From Conus ventricosus (lineage: Eukaryota; Mollusca; Gastropoda; Neogastropoda; Conidae), in assembly GCA_018398815.1 (NCBI GenBank), contig CM031611.1, positions 43,552,947 through 43,616,946 of the forward strand: a DNA stretch of 64,000 nt. Reading direction: 5' to 3'. The notes under the pieces were generated by a model. It was not told the origin of the DNA. It saw only the letters and a program-made list of their open reading frames with translations, and searched no databases. A program made the translations under genes and the position numbers. Below, piece after piece: positions 32,419-59,349 of the stretch (its first letter is position 1; every line of letters begins with the position of its first letter).

Positions 32419-33460
32419 CTAGGTTGATAAACATTCTGGATTGTATTTTGTCGGCAATTTCCGCCAGTGAGTGTCTAACCGTGATTTGAAGATGTTGACT
32501 GTAGGGGCTGTTACTACAGAGTCAGGAAGACCATTCCAAACATCAATCACTCAAAGAGAGAAGCAATTTCCCCTGATGTTCAGTCTGTGATGAACTTTGG
32601 ATAGTTTCAAGGAGTGTCCTCTGCCATCCCTGTTGGTAAAAAATTCAAACCGTGGTTTGTCACTCCGGTGAATACCATGTATAAACTTGTACAAGTCTAT
32701 CATGTCACCCCTTTTTCTTCTGTGCTCCAGGCTTGGAAGTTTGAGAGTAGAGAGACACTCAGGATATGGTTTGTCTTTAAGAGATGCTAAAAGTTTAGTT
32801 GCTCTGCGCTGAACATCTTCTACATCCTGGCACAGTGTTTCATGGTAGGGTTGCCAGACAGAATGTCCATACTCTAGTACTGGTCGTACAAGAGACTTGT
32901 ACAGTTGTAGGAAAGTGTCTTTGGTGAGGAAGTCAAAGGAGCGACGGATAATACCAATTACTCTATTCGTTTTAGCAGTTGCCTTGGCCACATGCTCTAT
33001 GAAATTCAGTTTGTTGTCAATGTAAACCCCAAGGTCCTTCTCAATTCACTTTCATTTTGTGGTAATGTCTCCCCCTTTGATTTTTACCTCATCATGTGCT
33101 GCATTGACTTTTATTCCCATTTTTTTGGACATGGCATTTTTCGGGTAATTTAATAGCTTGTCTTGCCCAAATTTTTGCAATTGTTTAGGCTTCCTGAAAG
33201 ACATGTCTGCTCCTTCATCTCATTTTGGTGCCAAAACCCTTGGGGTGCGTTTCAAAAAGGTGTACGTTTTTAATGAATTGGGCAGATCGTTGATTAAAAA
33301 CACAAAAGATCCCCCGTGCACTCCCTGGGGAACCCACTCAGCTTTGGTTCTTTGACTGGCCCCTATTGAGACAACCCGCTGATGCCTTTTGTGTAAAAAT
33401 CCTGTACCAATGAAATTGTTCCCTTTGAACCTGCGCTTGAAATTTTTCAAATCAATGAAG
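32419..33460 (-). pseudogene. CR1/jockey-like LINE ORF2, reverse transcriptase C-terminal part
   Basis: Reading right to left: QRVVSIGASQRTK and the VPQG box of the reverse transcriptase (about 33,340-33,380), then INDLPNSLK, a garbled active-site region near 33,240, then LGVYIDNKLNF and the thumb-type stretch TFLQLYKSLVRPVLEYGHSV, VEDVQRRATKLL, SLEHRRKRGDMIDLYK and the closing VIDVWNGLPDSVV. The natural stop is at 32,419-32,421. An in-frame TGA at about 32,550 lies where Arg is expected, a CGA-to-TGA change. Frames are clean left of about 33,040 and broken right of it. The copy is 5' truncated or lost in poor sequence, and inactive. Confidence 0.85.
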
Positions 33461-35020
33461 GCAATAAATGGTTTTCAATTCCTGCCACTTTTTTTTCTCC
33501 CTAATTTTTTTTTCCAAAAATTTTTTTTTCATGGATTCTTTTTGCAATTTTTTGAAAATCTTCAAAATTGCTGAGATGTGGAAGCCAAGAGAAAAAGGAG
33601 AGAGGGGGGAGAGGAGAGGGGGAGAGGGGGGGGAGGAGAGAGAGAGAGGAGAAACAGACAGACAGACAGAGAGACAGACAGAAAAGGGGGAAAAAACAGA
33701 CAGAAGAGAGACAGAAGACAGAGACAGAGAGAGAGCAGCAGACAGACAACCCTGAGACAGACAGACAGGGGAATGGGGGGAAATTGATTATGGGTGGAGC
33801 CCAAAACCCCAAGCAAGAATAAAAAAAAGGGGAAATTTATTAAGAGCACAAGAGAACCCCTCCATCGGGTAAGAGGCCTGAGAGAGAGAGGGGAAAAGGG
33901 AGAGGAGAAAAGAGAGAGAGAGAGGAGTGGGGTGTTGGTGTGTGTTGAAGCTGAAACAAAGTCTTGAAGCTGATGCATTTCATGAAGCAAACGTGTCATT
34001 TTACAGGAATGTTCTCTTACACGAACTAAGAAAAATATTGTACAAACCCCTTTTTGCAGTTTTTTCCCGAGCAACTTGTGACAACACTGTTTTCTGGTGG
34101 GGGCAGGCAATTTTTTATTAAGGGAGTCTTCCAATGTTGGCCTGAGAAACTTAAATGTATTTAAAAAAAGTTACCCCAAAAAAAAAATAATTTTGTTACG
34201 CAGCACTTTATATGAAAACATGAATGACTTCTAGAAAAAACCCAATTGATTTGAGAATGTCTGTCGAAACCCAAACTTTTTTTATTTTCGGATTCATTTC
34301 CAATTCATTATTTTGATATTCCTCACAGAAGGGTTGAGAGCCCCGGCAGTCCCCGACAACGCTCTGGGGGAAGAAAATTTTTAATTTTGCATTGTGTTTA
34401 GTTTTTGGGAGTATTTATCAGTTTCCCAAAAGACCTTTTGGGGGCGACCAAAAAAAAACCAAAGATGATACAGACAAAGCGACAAACCAATCCAATTGGA
34501 TATGTGTTTTTACATTCTCGCCCAAGTTGAAAACGAAGTCGTTTTTGCTTTGTCACAGGAGATGAACGGGGTAAGTAGTGCATGAAACTTTTTCTTTTGT
34601 ACCTTTTTGTTTCATTGCAATAAAAAAAACTTTTCTTCCATATCCTCCTCCCCCAAAAGGGTTCTTTCGGACTTTCCAAGGTTTTTTGACGAAAAAAAAG
34701 TGTCTGTCTGCCTTCTCTCTCCTCTCCTCTCCCCTCTCTTCCTCGGGTTTCCCAAAATCCCCAAAATCTGTGTGTCACGAGTGCGTTTTGAACGTACTAA
34801 GAAAAAAACCCATCTCTTCCCAAACGGGGACCCTAACCCCCAAGGCAAAAAATCCAACAGTAGAAAAAAATACAAAACCACCACTTCACAGGGTCTCATA
34901 ACTTCCACCAACACCACACCCTTACCAAAACCCACCACCACGTACCCCCCACCCCCCACTGCATACAGTTTTCCCGGCCCCCCTCCTTTTTTTTATTTCA
35001 TTTTTTGTTTTTATTTTTTT
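33461..35020. other. low-quality or low-complexity stretch
   Basis: It includes a polypurine tract (33,580-33,930, GAGAGAGG/GACAGACA) and many homopolymer runs of T, A, C and G. No exon could be recognised. If the N-terminal PSMC2 exon lies here, errors hide it. Confidence 0.45.
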
Positions 35021-35876
35021 GTGAAAAGTGGATTTAGGGCAAAGGCAAAGCTCGCGAACGGATTTTAATTTCTTTTATTCGGATGCTCAAATCTCATCTT
35101 GTGCCTCCATTTGCACAGTTTAAATCATGCAGACTAAATCTGGGGGGTGTTGTGGATAAATAAAGTCCAGAGACAGCAAGAAAACCACCCCAGATCGCCG
35201 GAAACAATCTTGAGACCGACTTGAATCGATGTTTTCTTTCTTTTATACAGCAAGCACTGCAGGGCCCCCGTCGAAAGAAAAACGCAAAAAACAACGCCAA
35301 AAACAACGCGCAAAAAAATGCGAAAGAACAACCCCAAAAAACCTCTCCTTTTTAAATTCGTTCTTTTGTGGAGCCAAACACTACCACATACCCAACCAAT
35401 AAATCGAAACAAATTAACGACCAATTCGACAACCCTCCCAAAATGACATCAAGCAAAATATTTTAAACAAACTTTCGATAAATGATTATAAAATCTAATT
35501 CTACCAACAACTATTAAATAAAACTTAATCAAGTTTCCGATTTTTTGTTTTGTCTTCGTTTTTTAAAAGAAAGTAAACAAGGTAAATATCGTAGCAACAA
35601 CCCTTAGCAACTGTATAAAAATTTTATTTCCCCAAAATTTGATTTTTTTTCTTCGTTAAAATTTTTTCTTTATTGTGTATGATTTTTTTTGAACTAAAAG
35701 TTTAAAATGTTTTTTGTTTCGAAAAAAACTTTTTTTTCCTATTTTCCCGGGGAAATTATTCTTTTTTTGGATCTACAATCGATCTTTATGTTTAAAAAGG
35801 CTTTTGAAACATTCGTTAAGAGTGATTTTTCTTGAAAATATGGCTGAAAAACGTAAATAACTTTCTTCACTTTCCC
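35021..35876 (-). repeat. 3' LTR (left copy)
   Basis: It shares GCAGACTAAATCTG, GGGTGTTGTGGAT, CGAAACAAATTAACGACCAA, CTTAATCAAGTTTCCGATT and TTGGATCTACAATC with the right copy, in the same order. Its TATA-like site is altered (TTTAAAAAGG on the minus strand). Confidence 0.88.
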
Positions 35877-37000
35877 ATTTGCCCCCTACTCTTGTTTTTC
35901 AACCCCTCTGAATCAAATTTGGGGCGGGTGCTAGATGGGTTATAACCCATTCCAGTAAATTTTCCTTTTTTTTGGGTTACCCCCCTTCCAAAATATATAA
36001 GTAAAATTTAATAATATTTAACATTTTTCTCCCTCCCCCCTCTCTCGATTATTCAAGGTCCCCCTTAAATTGAAAAGAATAGGTATATTTGATGTTCTTT
36101 TTCTTTTTAAAGAGATTAGGACTTTTTGATTCATATTTACTTTTAGGCAATTGTAACAATTTAAAGAGAGGAAAACCCCGATTTTTACGTGACATGCTCT
36201 TTTCATTCGCTTGCTTGTTTTTTAAAAAAGGGCAAACCAAATGAAAGAAAAAATGAAGGCTTGATTAAACTGCGTTATTTCATGAATGGGAATTTTAAAT
36301 AAGGGGGTAGAAGGAATTTAAATAGTTTAAAAAGGAGCTTTCGTTATGATCATTTGGGGGGTGATTTGTTCTAGTGCGTTATTTTATAAAAAAGGGCCCA
36401 CTGGAATCAAAAGGGGGAAAGGGAAAAGGAATTCTTTTCTTTAGCCATTTGTAGCCAAATCCCCGGAGATGAAAAAAAATTTTTTGTTTTTTCCAGGGAA
36501 AAGATTTAAAATAGACATTGTCAAAAAAAAAATTTAAAAATTTAAAAATTTTTTAGCAAATTAAAATTTTCAAAAATATAGTAAAGTTGTTCTTGCGAGG
36601 TTTTTGGGTTCTTGTGACTTTTCCTTTTTCTTTCCCCGAATTTTCTGTTATAAAAGAGAAATGCCTAATTTTTTAATTCTAATCTTGCAATTTTTCTTTC
36701 TCCAAACACTCTTCTTGGAGAACCCTAACTTTTTTTCCAAACCACTTTTTTTTTAAACAAAAACGGGGTTTTCAGAAAAAACTTTTTTGGTTTGCGGCAA
36801 AGTCTTGGGATCTTCTAGGAAGCGGCCGGGTGGTGGGCAGGGGAAACGGGTTTCTTCCGTTCAGGAGTCGGGGGGAATTTCATCATTACAAAGTCTTCCT
36901 CACGCTTTTGGGTCTTCTTCCCGTGTAGGGAGGGGGGTATTGGGTCTTCGTCCCGTCTTCCGGTCGCCCTTTGGGTTCGTGGTGGCAGCATCCTTCTTTT
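35877..37000 (-). other. AT-rich internal part between integrase and 3' LTR
   Basis: No frame here is recognisable. An envelope-like gene is not seen. Confidence 0.4.
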
Positions 37001-37039
37001 GACCGTGCGGTGATTCCTTACCAAGGGACACGTAGGCGC

Positions 37040-38450
37040 GTTGTTAGGGGGCCGCTGAGACCGGGTTTTGTTGGGTTTCCCCAGGATCTTGCAACTTCCC
37101 TCTCTCCCGGTTTGCGAGGTAGACCAGGCCCCCTTCAGCAGGAGGGAGGGAGAGTTTCTTCTGGCTTCGTCTCCCCTGGCGGCGATTTTTGGGGACTGGG
37201 GGCGTGCCTTGCTGTAGGGTCTCTCGGCGACCCCGGGTGAAGTTCCCCCAGGGTCGAGTTAATCTGGTTGCGTTGCCCAGTTCATCGATGGGGAGTTTGG
37301 GTTTTCCCCGTAGTGGGAAAAATTGATGCGAAACCCCGTGGTCGCGTGAGGCGTGTTTTTGTGGGTGGCCCATTTTCCGGAGGTGGACGGGCCCAATTTC
37401 CCTTTTTCTCTTCATGGGTGGGGAACGAAGGGTTTGAAAGGGGGGTTGAACCTCTCGCTTGCCCATTCCCCGGGGGGTGGTAGGGGGTTTGTGGGTTTCT
37501 TAATTTTGACATCGTGCAGACTCGGCGATCGGGTTTGGACTCGAAATTGCCCTTGGTCGCTGGGGATAGTTCTAAAAACCCGTCTTCGGGGAACCATTCT
37601 TTTGTCAGGCTTTGGCACATGGAGGCTTCTTGATTGGTGGTGGGCGCTTGTGTAAACTTGGGAGAAGACGTCTTCTTATCGGACTTTTCTCTACCGCGCT
37701 GGTAGCTTTAACTGGTAAAAATCTATGGCCAAGACTTTAAGGGTCGGATGCTTGAAAAGGGTCCTGACGGGTGAAAGTTTTGGGGATTTTGCCCAGGGTG
37801 CATCTCGGGCATTTGGAGATGTGACGTCCCACCCCCCGGCATCCCCGGGCCCCTACGCTCGTGTGCGCGGGGCCCCATAGCGGTTGTTTCCCCCTGGGGG
37901 CCTGTCGTCGTGGGGGAGGTCAGGCTTCTTTTTTCATCATGCTGGGCAGGACCATTGGGCAGGGCCCAGTTGCAGTCTTGCCTTCCCTTTTAGGGCCCCG
38001 TTTTCCCCAAGAAGAGTCGGGGAAGCGCTGTGGCAAAGGGTTTGGATCTCGGTTTCCTTTGGGGGGGGTTCTTCGGCCAACCCCAGGACTGGGGCGATGC
38101 TGGTCTCGTGCTTGCTCTGCTCGTATTTCAGCCAGCGTCTTCTTCAGCATCGGGGGTTTTTGTTCCGGTATAAGCGGACCTGCAGTCTTCCTTTGGTTTG
38201 GGAGCAACTGGGGTGGGAAGGGTACAGCGGGCTTACTTCCGTGGTGGGGGCCCGTCTGGGGAAAGGGGGGGCGGGGTTTTTCTTTCAGGCCCGGGATTTA
38301 TTTGAAATCGAACTGTGCTAACTGGCAGCCCAGCGTTGCTCTAAGGCGCCCGGAAGCTGTCTTGAATTGGGCAAAAAGGGGGTTTTTGGGCGGTGAGGCG
38401 AACTTGGAGCCCAGGGGGTTCTGAATTTTTTCGGTGACGCCCCTTCTTTT
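37040..38450 (-). pseudogene. Gypsy integrase region
   Basis: Near 37,240-37,290 (minus strand) KPKLPIDELGNAT matches the GR.PRLP.D segment late in Gypsy integrases, and GGLVYLANRERGKLQDPGE (about 37,070-37,130) matches the C-terminal module with its G..K.QD pattern. The zinc-finger and D,D35E catalytic parts upstream cannot be read through the indels. Integrase inserts the element's DNA into the host genome. Confidence 0.6.
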
Positions 38451-38599
38451 CGGGAATTCTAGCTTCATGCTAGGTAATTGGGCCCGATTCTTTTCTTTGG
38501 ACGTTTTCTGCTCGATAGGCCCGGGCCGGCGCGAAAACTTGTTCTTGAGAGGGGAATGGCGCCCCCGCCGTCGTGGTGGCGTCGTCTCAGGGTGAAAAG

Positions 38600-39300
38600 G
38601 GTTGGGGAAATCGCGTAGCCCCGGCGGTGTGAAGTATGGCAGTCTTCAGTTTTCGAAAGCTCCTCTGGTGTTGGGCCCCGTGTGTGGTGATGTTGGGTTT
38701 TTTTTCTTGCTTTGTCGTGGAGCCAGTCGTGGAGGGGGCCGGCTTTCTTGGGAAAAATTTTTGAGAAACGCCGGGGGATAGCTGGCGAAACCCAGGAAAC
38801 TGCGGAGCTCCAAGGTGTAGGGGGGGCTGCCCTTCCTTGACAACCCCTACCCTTTGGGGTCTTCGCAGGTACCCCTTTAGCAGAGATGGTGTGCCCCAGG
38901 TAGATGACTTGGGTCGCGGAATTGACATTTGCGCCCCCAAATTGGTCCCCTTTTTTTTGATTTTCGGAGCGGCGTTCCAAGTGTTCCAGGGTTCTTCAAG
39001 GTCTTTAGTAGATCAGGAGGTGTCGATGTAGACCAAGAGGAAATGGAACTGAATTTGGAAAACGTAGACTGCATCGTCCCTGGAAAAATGGTGGTGCCGT
39101 GCAGAGGCCCATTTGGTTCTGGTAATTCAAAGGGCCCTGGATGGGGAAACCGTTTATGTTTTTCGCAGGGTGCATCTATTGGTGGAAGCCCGGGGCCAAA
39201 GGGCAAGGTGGAAAAATACGTGACCCGACCAGAGCGTCGAAAAACTCTTGGATTCTGGGCGGGGGAAAGGATCTCTGTGGTTTTGGGTTAACTTGCGGGT
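38600..39300 (-). pseudogene. Gypsy reverse transcriptase region
   Basis: The catalytic Y-I-D-D box lies at about 39,016-39,033 on the minus strand, split by one missing base after YID. Downstream come VIYLGHTISAKGV and, one frame over, LRSFLGFAS and AGPLHDWLHD, all standard Gypsy RT landmarks in the right order. Upstream, a MGLCTAPPFFQ-like stretch marks the RT segment before the active site. Confidence 0.8.
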
Positions 39301-39399
39301 TTTTTTACGCAAAGTCGGTGGACCCCCTCTTTCTTCGGCGATGCTCGGTGCGGCGAGGGGTGTAACCTCATGAGTTTTCCCTTTTCGTAGTTCTTTTAG

Positions 39400-41430
39400 G
39401 GGGCTTGAAATTCTTTAAAAAGGGGGAGGAATTCTAGTATGGTGGGCCTGGTTTTTTCTCTGTACTTTAGCCCAGTTCATGCATCAGTGACCCGGTCGTA
39501 GGTAGTCATGAAAGGGGTCGGGGGGTACTTTTTTAAAGGGGGGTTTGTGCTTCTTTTTTTTTCTGTCAGTCCACGAAGCTGGGGAAGGATTTGGGCTTTG
39601 TTTTGCTGCTTGCCCCTTTTCTTTTCTTTTTTTTTCTTCTTTTCCGCAAAGGGCTTCTGTACGATGAGTTCGTTGACGTTGAGCTGGATCAAAACCCCTT
39701 TTTCATGCATGTTTACAGTTCTGACAGCTCTGGGTTTGGAGGCAGGGGTTTGTCCTCATGTTCAGGTTTGCCTCCTACTAGCGGACTGCCCGGGTTGTTT
39801 AGCAAAGTGGGACTAGTAGCAGGCCTTGGGGGAAATGGGTTTCGCGTGTTGAAGCCTCGGATAGAAGTCAGTCTTTGGGCTTTTAGACTTTGATTGTCGC
39901 AATAGAGAGGCGGGGGTGTTGACGGGAGATCTACGAAAAGATGCCCTTGGGAGACACTTTTTCTTCTTGATTTCTTTCGTAAAAAGGTTGAGGGGTTGGG
40001 GAAGGTTTTAAAAAATTGTTCAGGCAGGGTTCCAAGACTTTTCCCCCCGCAGTACGGGGGGCTCGTTCCTTTTTTCCCCCATAAAAGGCTGTAGGCGTTT
40101 TGATCGAAGACCCGGGGGTTTGACAGGGGTATTAAGACTTGTATGTCGCCAAGTTTGGCGGAGTAGGGCCCTCTGCCCCCCTTTCACTGCTCGTTTTTGA
40201 CGGGCCATTTCTTGTCGAAGTTCTTTAGATTTCTTGCACCCAACTTTTTTGACATCGTTACTTCGCTGCCCGTGGGCCCGAACTGTGTGTCCCCCGTTAA
40301 TCTTTATTTCAGTCGTGGGGCATCTTCCGGCGAGGTTTTTCTTCGTTCTTCCTTTGATGCGCAGCCCTTTTTTTTTGCGAAATTGACTTCTTTATTTTTG
40401 TTTGTTCTTTTCCCCCCCCCCCCCGCGGCTGGTTTTCCCTAACGGGGGGTTTACTCTTTCCCTGATCCGTAGCCCTGTTGATTTTTTCTTTTCTGCTTTT
40501 AAAATTGATACTGTTGTCTTTCTGGCATTTGCTTGAAGTTCCCTTGCGTGGGGCCCCAGCCGTCCTGTAGACGGGGAACGGTGGGGGGGTGAAGGAAGGC
40601 TGAGGGGAATGTTTTTGGGGGGGGGACATCGCTGGTTGCGCCCCTCTTGGGGGGATTTACTGCTGCCTTTTATGCGCCCTTAGGTGTTGCTTGAGGCTTT
40701 TCCCCTTTAGAGCAGCGCCCATATTTCTCCTCCACCGCTGCAGCATGTCGGGGGCCCCTGGTCTGTTCGTGGCATTTGGGGATGGGGTTTCCTCACCCCC
40801 GTTGTGCTTCCTTTGTTGCTTCTTATTCTATGAAGGTAGCCCGGGGGTTTCCTTGTAAACGCTTCTGTCCTCTTCAAGGATGCCGGGGGCACTGTTGACG
40901 AAGGCGTCCCGAAGTAAAGTTTGGGTCGAGAGGGCGTCAGGATTCGCCTCGTAGTCTTTTACCCCTGCATGCGGAGTGTTGATGCTATTTGCCTAAGACT
41001 CGCCCCCACCCAAACTGTCGCCCTGAAAAGGCCCGTCAGTGTTGAGTGTCTTTTTGTTCCCCCCCTTTTTGTTCAAAATCTTGATTATTTTCCACTGAGT
41101 TGATTCCCCCGCTTCCGTGTCGGATCTCTTGCTTGGCTGCCGTCAAAGGGGTTTAAAAGCCGCTTGCCGCTAGCGGTCGGGTGGGTGAAGTTCGGGTGAG
41201 GGGCCCCCCTGGGCAAATTTCCCCCACTCGCCCGCCTGAAATTTTTCGCAGCTTGTAGATCGCGGGGTTCTGGTTCTGGAAGGTCGCCGCTCGGTGTTGT
41301 TTGATCTTGGGGTTTGCCGTGGGCCATCTCTTCAATGTTCCATAATCTATCTGAGAAGCTGGGCTGGGCCCAGCGGCTTACTGAGTCTGGTCTGCTGCAA
41401 TAAGGCTTATTCTTTATTATGATCCACAAA
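39400..41430 (-). pseudogene. Gypsy gag and protease region (inferred)
   Basis: The position between primer-binding site and RT implies gag-protease. The frames are basic and Pro/Lys-rich (about 40,310-40,630) but no zinc knuckle or DSG motif can be read with confidence. Confidence 0.4.
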
Positions 41431-41446
41431 CCATTTGACACCAAAA

Positions 41447-42322
41447 ATTTGGCAAAGGGACTTAGGGCAAAGGGAAAAGTCGACGAAACCCCCCGGATTT
41501 TCAACTTCTTTTTTTATGTCGGATGCTCAATTCACTTGGCCTGCCCCTTTGCACAATTAATCATTCAGACTAAATCTGCGGGGTGTTGTGGATCAAAAGA
41601 AGTAGCGGACAGCAACAACCCGCTCGATCAGCCAGGGGAAAAAACTTGAACCAGACCAGAAAACTGTTTCCTTCTCTTTTATGACGCAAGATCTGTCAGG
41701 AGACCCGTCCAAGAACAACTGCGCAAGAAAACGCGCAAGAAAAAACTGCTCCAAAAACAACTGCGCAAGAACAACCCTGAACACCGAAACCTCCTTTTTA
41801 TAGCCGCGCAATTGATCGGGCGACCAAAATACCAGATCACCTAACAACAAAAACACGAAACAAATTAACGACCAACTCACGAATCATCCCCACCAAAGAC
41901 ATCGAAGCAAAAATAATCTTTAAAAAAACGTAAATCAATATAAAATCAATTTTAAACCCAAAACTGTTAAAAGAAACTTAATCAAGTTTCCGATTAAATT
42001 TTTTGCTTTGCCTAAAACGAATGTAAACAAGGGAAATATCGTGCAACTAAACCCCAAGCAAAATGTATCAAAATTTTTTATTCCCCAAAAAATTGATTTC
42101 CTTCTTCGTTTTTTTTTGTTTTTGATGTATGTTTTTTGTTTAAACTAAAAACAGCTTAATGTTTTTTTTTCGATTAAATTATATTTACCTATTTCCAGGA
42201 AACATATCTATTTTGGATCTACAATCTATCTTTATGATTAAAGAGCGTTTGAGTATTCGTTTTTTAAGAGTGTTTTTCTTGTAAAATGGGTAAAAAATGT
42301 AAAAACTTTTCTTTACTTTCCA
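41447..42322 (-). repeat. 5' LTR (right copy)
   Basis: It carries a TATA box (TATAAAAAGG, minus strand, 41793-41802) and short tandem AACTGCGCAAGAA units at 41,717-41,775. Confidence 0.88.
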
Positions 42323-43990
42323 AATTATTTTTATTTATTCTTCTTTTTATTTTATCATTATTTTTTTTGTTTTTTTATTATCTTTTTTTATTCTTTTTAT
42401 TTTTTTTACTTGATTTTATTTGTTTTTTTTTTTTTTTTTAAAAAATTGTTTTTGATTATTTTTTTTTTACTTTATTTTATTTACCACCGTTTCACACACC
42501 CCCCCTTATTTTTTTTTCCCCCCCCCCCCCCAAACCTCCTCAATAATTCCCCCCCTAATCCCCTCTTTCCGTTTGGCATTTTTGATTTTGGGGCGCAGGG
42601 AATGAATAACCCTTTTAAGTGGCTACTGTTCTTTTGTCACTGTCCAAAAGTTATGTTTTTTTTCCTGAAAAAGCCCCAAAAGGTCGAAATCATTGTGTCA
42701 TCCTGTACTTGCTGTGTCCTTGGCGGGGAACTAACCCCCCCCCTTTTTAAATTTTGCGTATTTTCGCTCTCAGTCACTCCGTTTGAAAGTGCAAATTCTT
42801 GTTTTAGCGCCGCTCCATCCCACCTAGTCTTCACTCTCTCCACCGAGTCTCTTTTCCTGTCAAGTAACAGATTTGCCTGCAGAGTTTATGGTTTTGAGTT
42901 CGAACCTATGTCTCGTCCCCATTAATAAAGGATCCGATCAGTTAGAAGGTATGGGACTCGCACGCCTTTTTGTTGATCATGCCCTGCCCCAGACACAGTG
43001 AGTGAGTGAACCTTTGGTCGAATATGCGTAGGGAAAAACTGGCATTTCGTTTGTTTTTTTCACCTACGTCCCTCCCCAAAAGCTGTTTCCTGTCCACAGG
43101 GTCCCCTACCACAGAAAAAATTCCCTTTCCCTCACAGTGCCCGGTGGGAAATTTGGGGTGGACTTGGGGAGGGGGTTGCCAATGCTTTTTTTCGGAGCCT
43201 TTTACTTTCCCCTTTTTAAAAAATTTTCACTACCGATTACCTACAAGATAAGTTGGGTAATAAAGGGGTGGGGCTGTGTGGTTTTTCGTCCTCCCCCTCT
43301 ACCCTCCCCCATTTGTTTTCTAGGGCATGGTTTGTTTCCCCTTCTTTTTGACAGGTAGTTGTTCATTTTTTACTGAGAATGAAGACAAAAAAGGGGGGGG
43401 GATGGGTGGAGGTGGGGCTTTTAAATAACATTTTCTGATTCTGTCGTTGTTTTTTAAAGAAAAAAATATTTTTTATGAAAAAAAGCACATAGGGATGATT
43501 GCATTTTTAATTTTGAAATCAGTTTGGGATGACAAAATTTACGTTGGAAATGGTTTCTTGAACCCTTTGCCCTAGAAGATGTTAAGTTTGTTACCCGGTC
43601 AAAATTTTTCTAAAGTTCATGCCCACAAAGGGGCTTTTTGTCAAAGGTGTGGTGCACATAAAATCCACATTCCTGGGCCCAACGTCAAGTCCAAAAAAGA
43701 AATTGCCTACCAATTCCGTGGGTGGTATTTTTGTCTGATTTTTAAACTTGGCTGGATTTGTTTTTTTACTGGGGAATGTGAACCCCTTTGGGAAAGGGTA
43801 CTAAAGGGAAACTTTGCAGTTATTCAATCATCACTAACTTTTTAAAGGGTATTTGGCACTAATGGTCGGCAAATCTGTGCAGATTAGAATCCATTAATGT
43901 TCTTAGCAAGTGAATTTTTGAGAAATGAAAATAAAGATAATATTTTTAATGCTTAGATATTTGTTTCCTTATTGGTGTGTGTGTGTGTGT

Positions 43991-44038
<48 letters not shown>

Positions 44039-44121
44039 TTCTCCATACTGCTTTACAGTTTCTTTTGTTTTATGATTTATTATAGAATTATCAGATATTA
44101 ACACAGAACATTCTTTTACAG
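42323..44121. other. PSMC2 intron (or upstream) sequence, low quality, nothing recognised
   Basis: T-rich runs and C-runs lie at 42,340-42,560. Homopolymers are frequent until about 43,870, then quality improves. A (GT)n run lies at 43,975-44,035. The exon for the first 20-odd PSMC2 residues was not found. Confidence 0.5.
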
Positions 44122-58909
<14,788 letters not shown>

Positions 58910-59335
58910 GTCAAGGTCACTGAATGGCCTTTTCGAATGAAAGACTTGGTTGGATTGGAGCGTTATTAGTAAGTGGAGTTAAAGAAACAGGAGTGGTGCG
59001 TTGTTTTTAAAAACTTTTTTTTCAAAGAAAATTTAGAAAGGCATGACCGCCTGCATGGCTTGCACTAGTGAATACTGTTCTCACCTGTCCTTGATTGCCA
59101 TGGTAGAGCCTTCAGCAGGTGACGTCCTGGAGAGGAACTGTGAGCTGAAAGAAGTCTGTCAAACAGTTTGTCTGTCTGTCTTTAGAGACCAGGTATGGTT
59201 TGGAAACGAGAGTCGTTCTATCCTTGGTGAATGGGACAGACATCAGACAGGTGAAATGAGCTGTTGATTCGTAACCATATATGTTAAACTTAACAGAATT
59301 TGATGTATCATATAGCTTGATACAGGTATTAATGA

Positions 59336-59346
59336 GAATTAATAAA
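59336..59346 (+). terminator. candidate PSMC2 poly(A) signal
   Basis: AATAAA lies at 59,341-59,346, about 430 bases after the stop; another lies at about 59,508. No cleavage site can be proved. Confidence 0.4.
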
Positions 59347-59349
59347 AAG

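Larger units (their letters stand above)
35021..42322 (-). mobile_element. Ty3/Gypsy LTR retrotransposon, complete but degraded
   Basis: Two similar blocks of about 860-880 bases in the same orientation (35021-35876 and 41447-42322) enclose 5.6 kb with Gypsy-type reverse transcriptase and integrase on the minus strand, so transcription would run from the right LTR to the left one. Just inside the right LTR, on the minus strand, TGGTGTCAAATGG (41431-41443) looks like a primer-binding site. Just inside the left LTR, the minus strand is purine-rich (35,877-35,900), suiting a polypurine tract. Gene order, integrase after RT, fits Ty3/Gypsy rather than Copia. Reading frames change every few dozen bases, so decay and sequencing error are mixed. 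No target-site duplication could be confirmed. Confidence 0.88.

Noticed and set aside
33562..34134. 190-codon minus-strand frame
   Set aside because: Reads a polypurine tract and low-quality sequence; no domain.
42410..42925. 171-codon plus-strand frame
   Set aside because: Poly-T and poly-C runs read as Phe/Pro; no domain.
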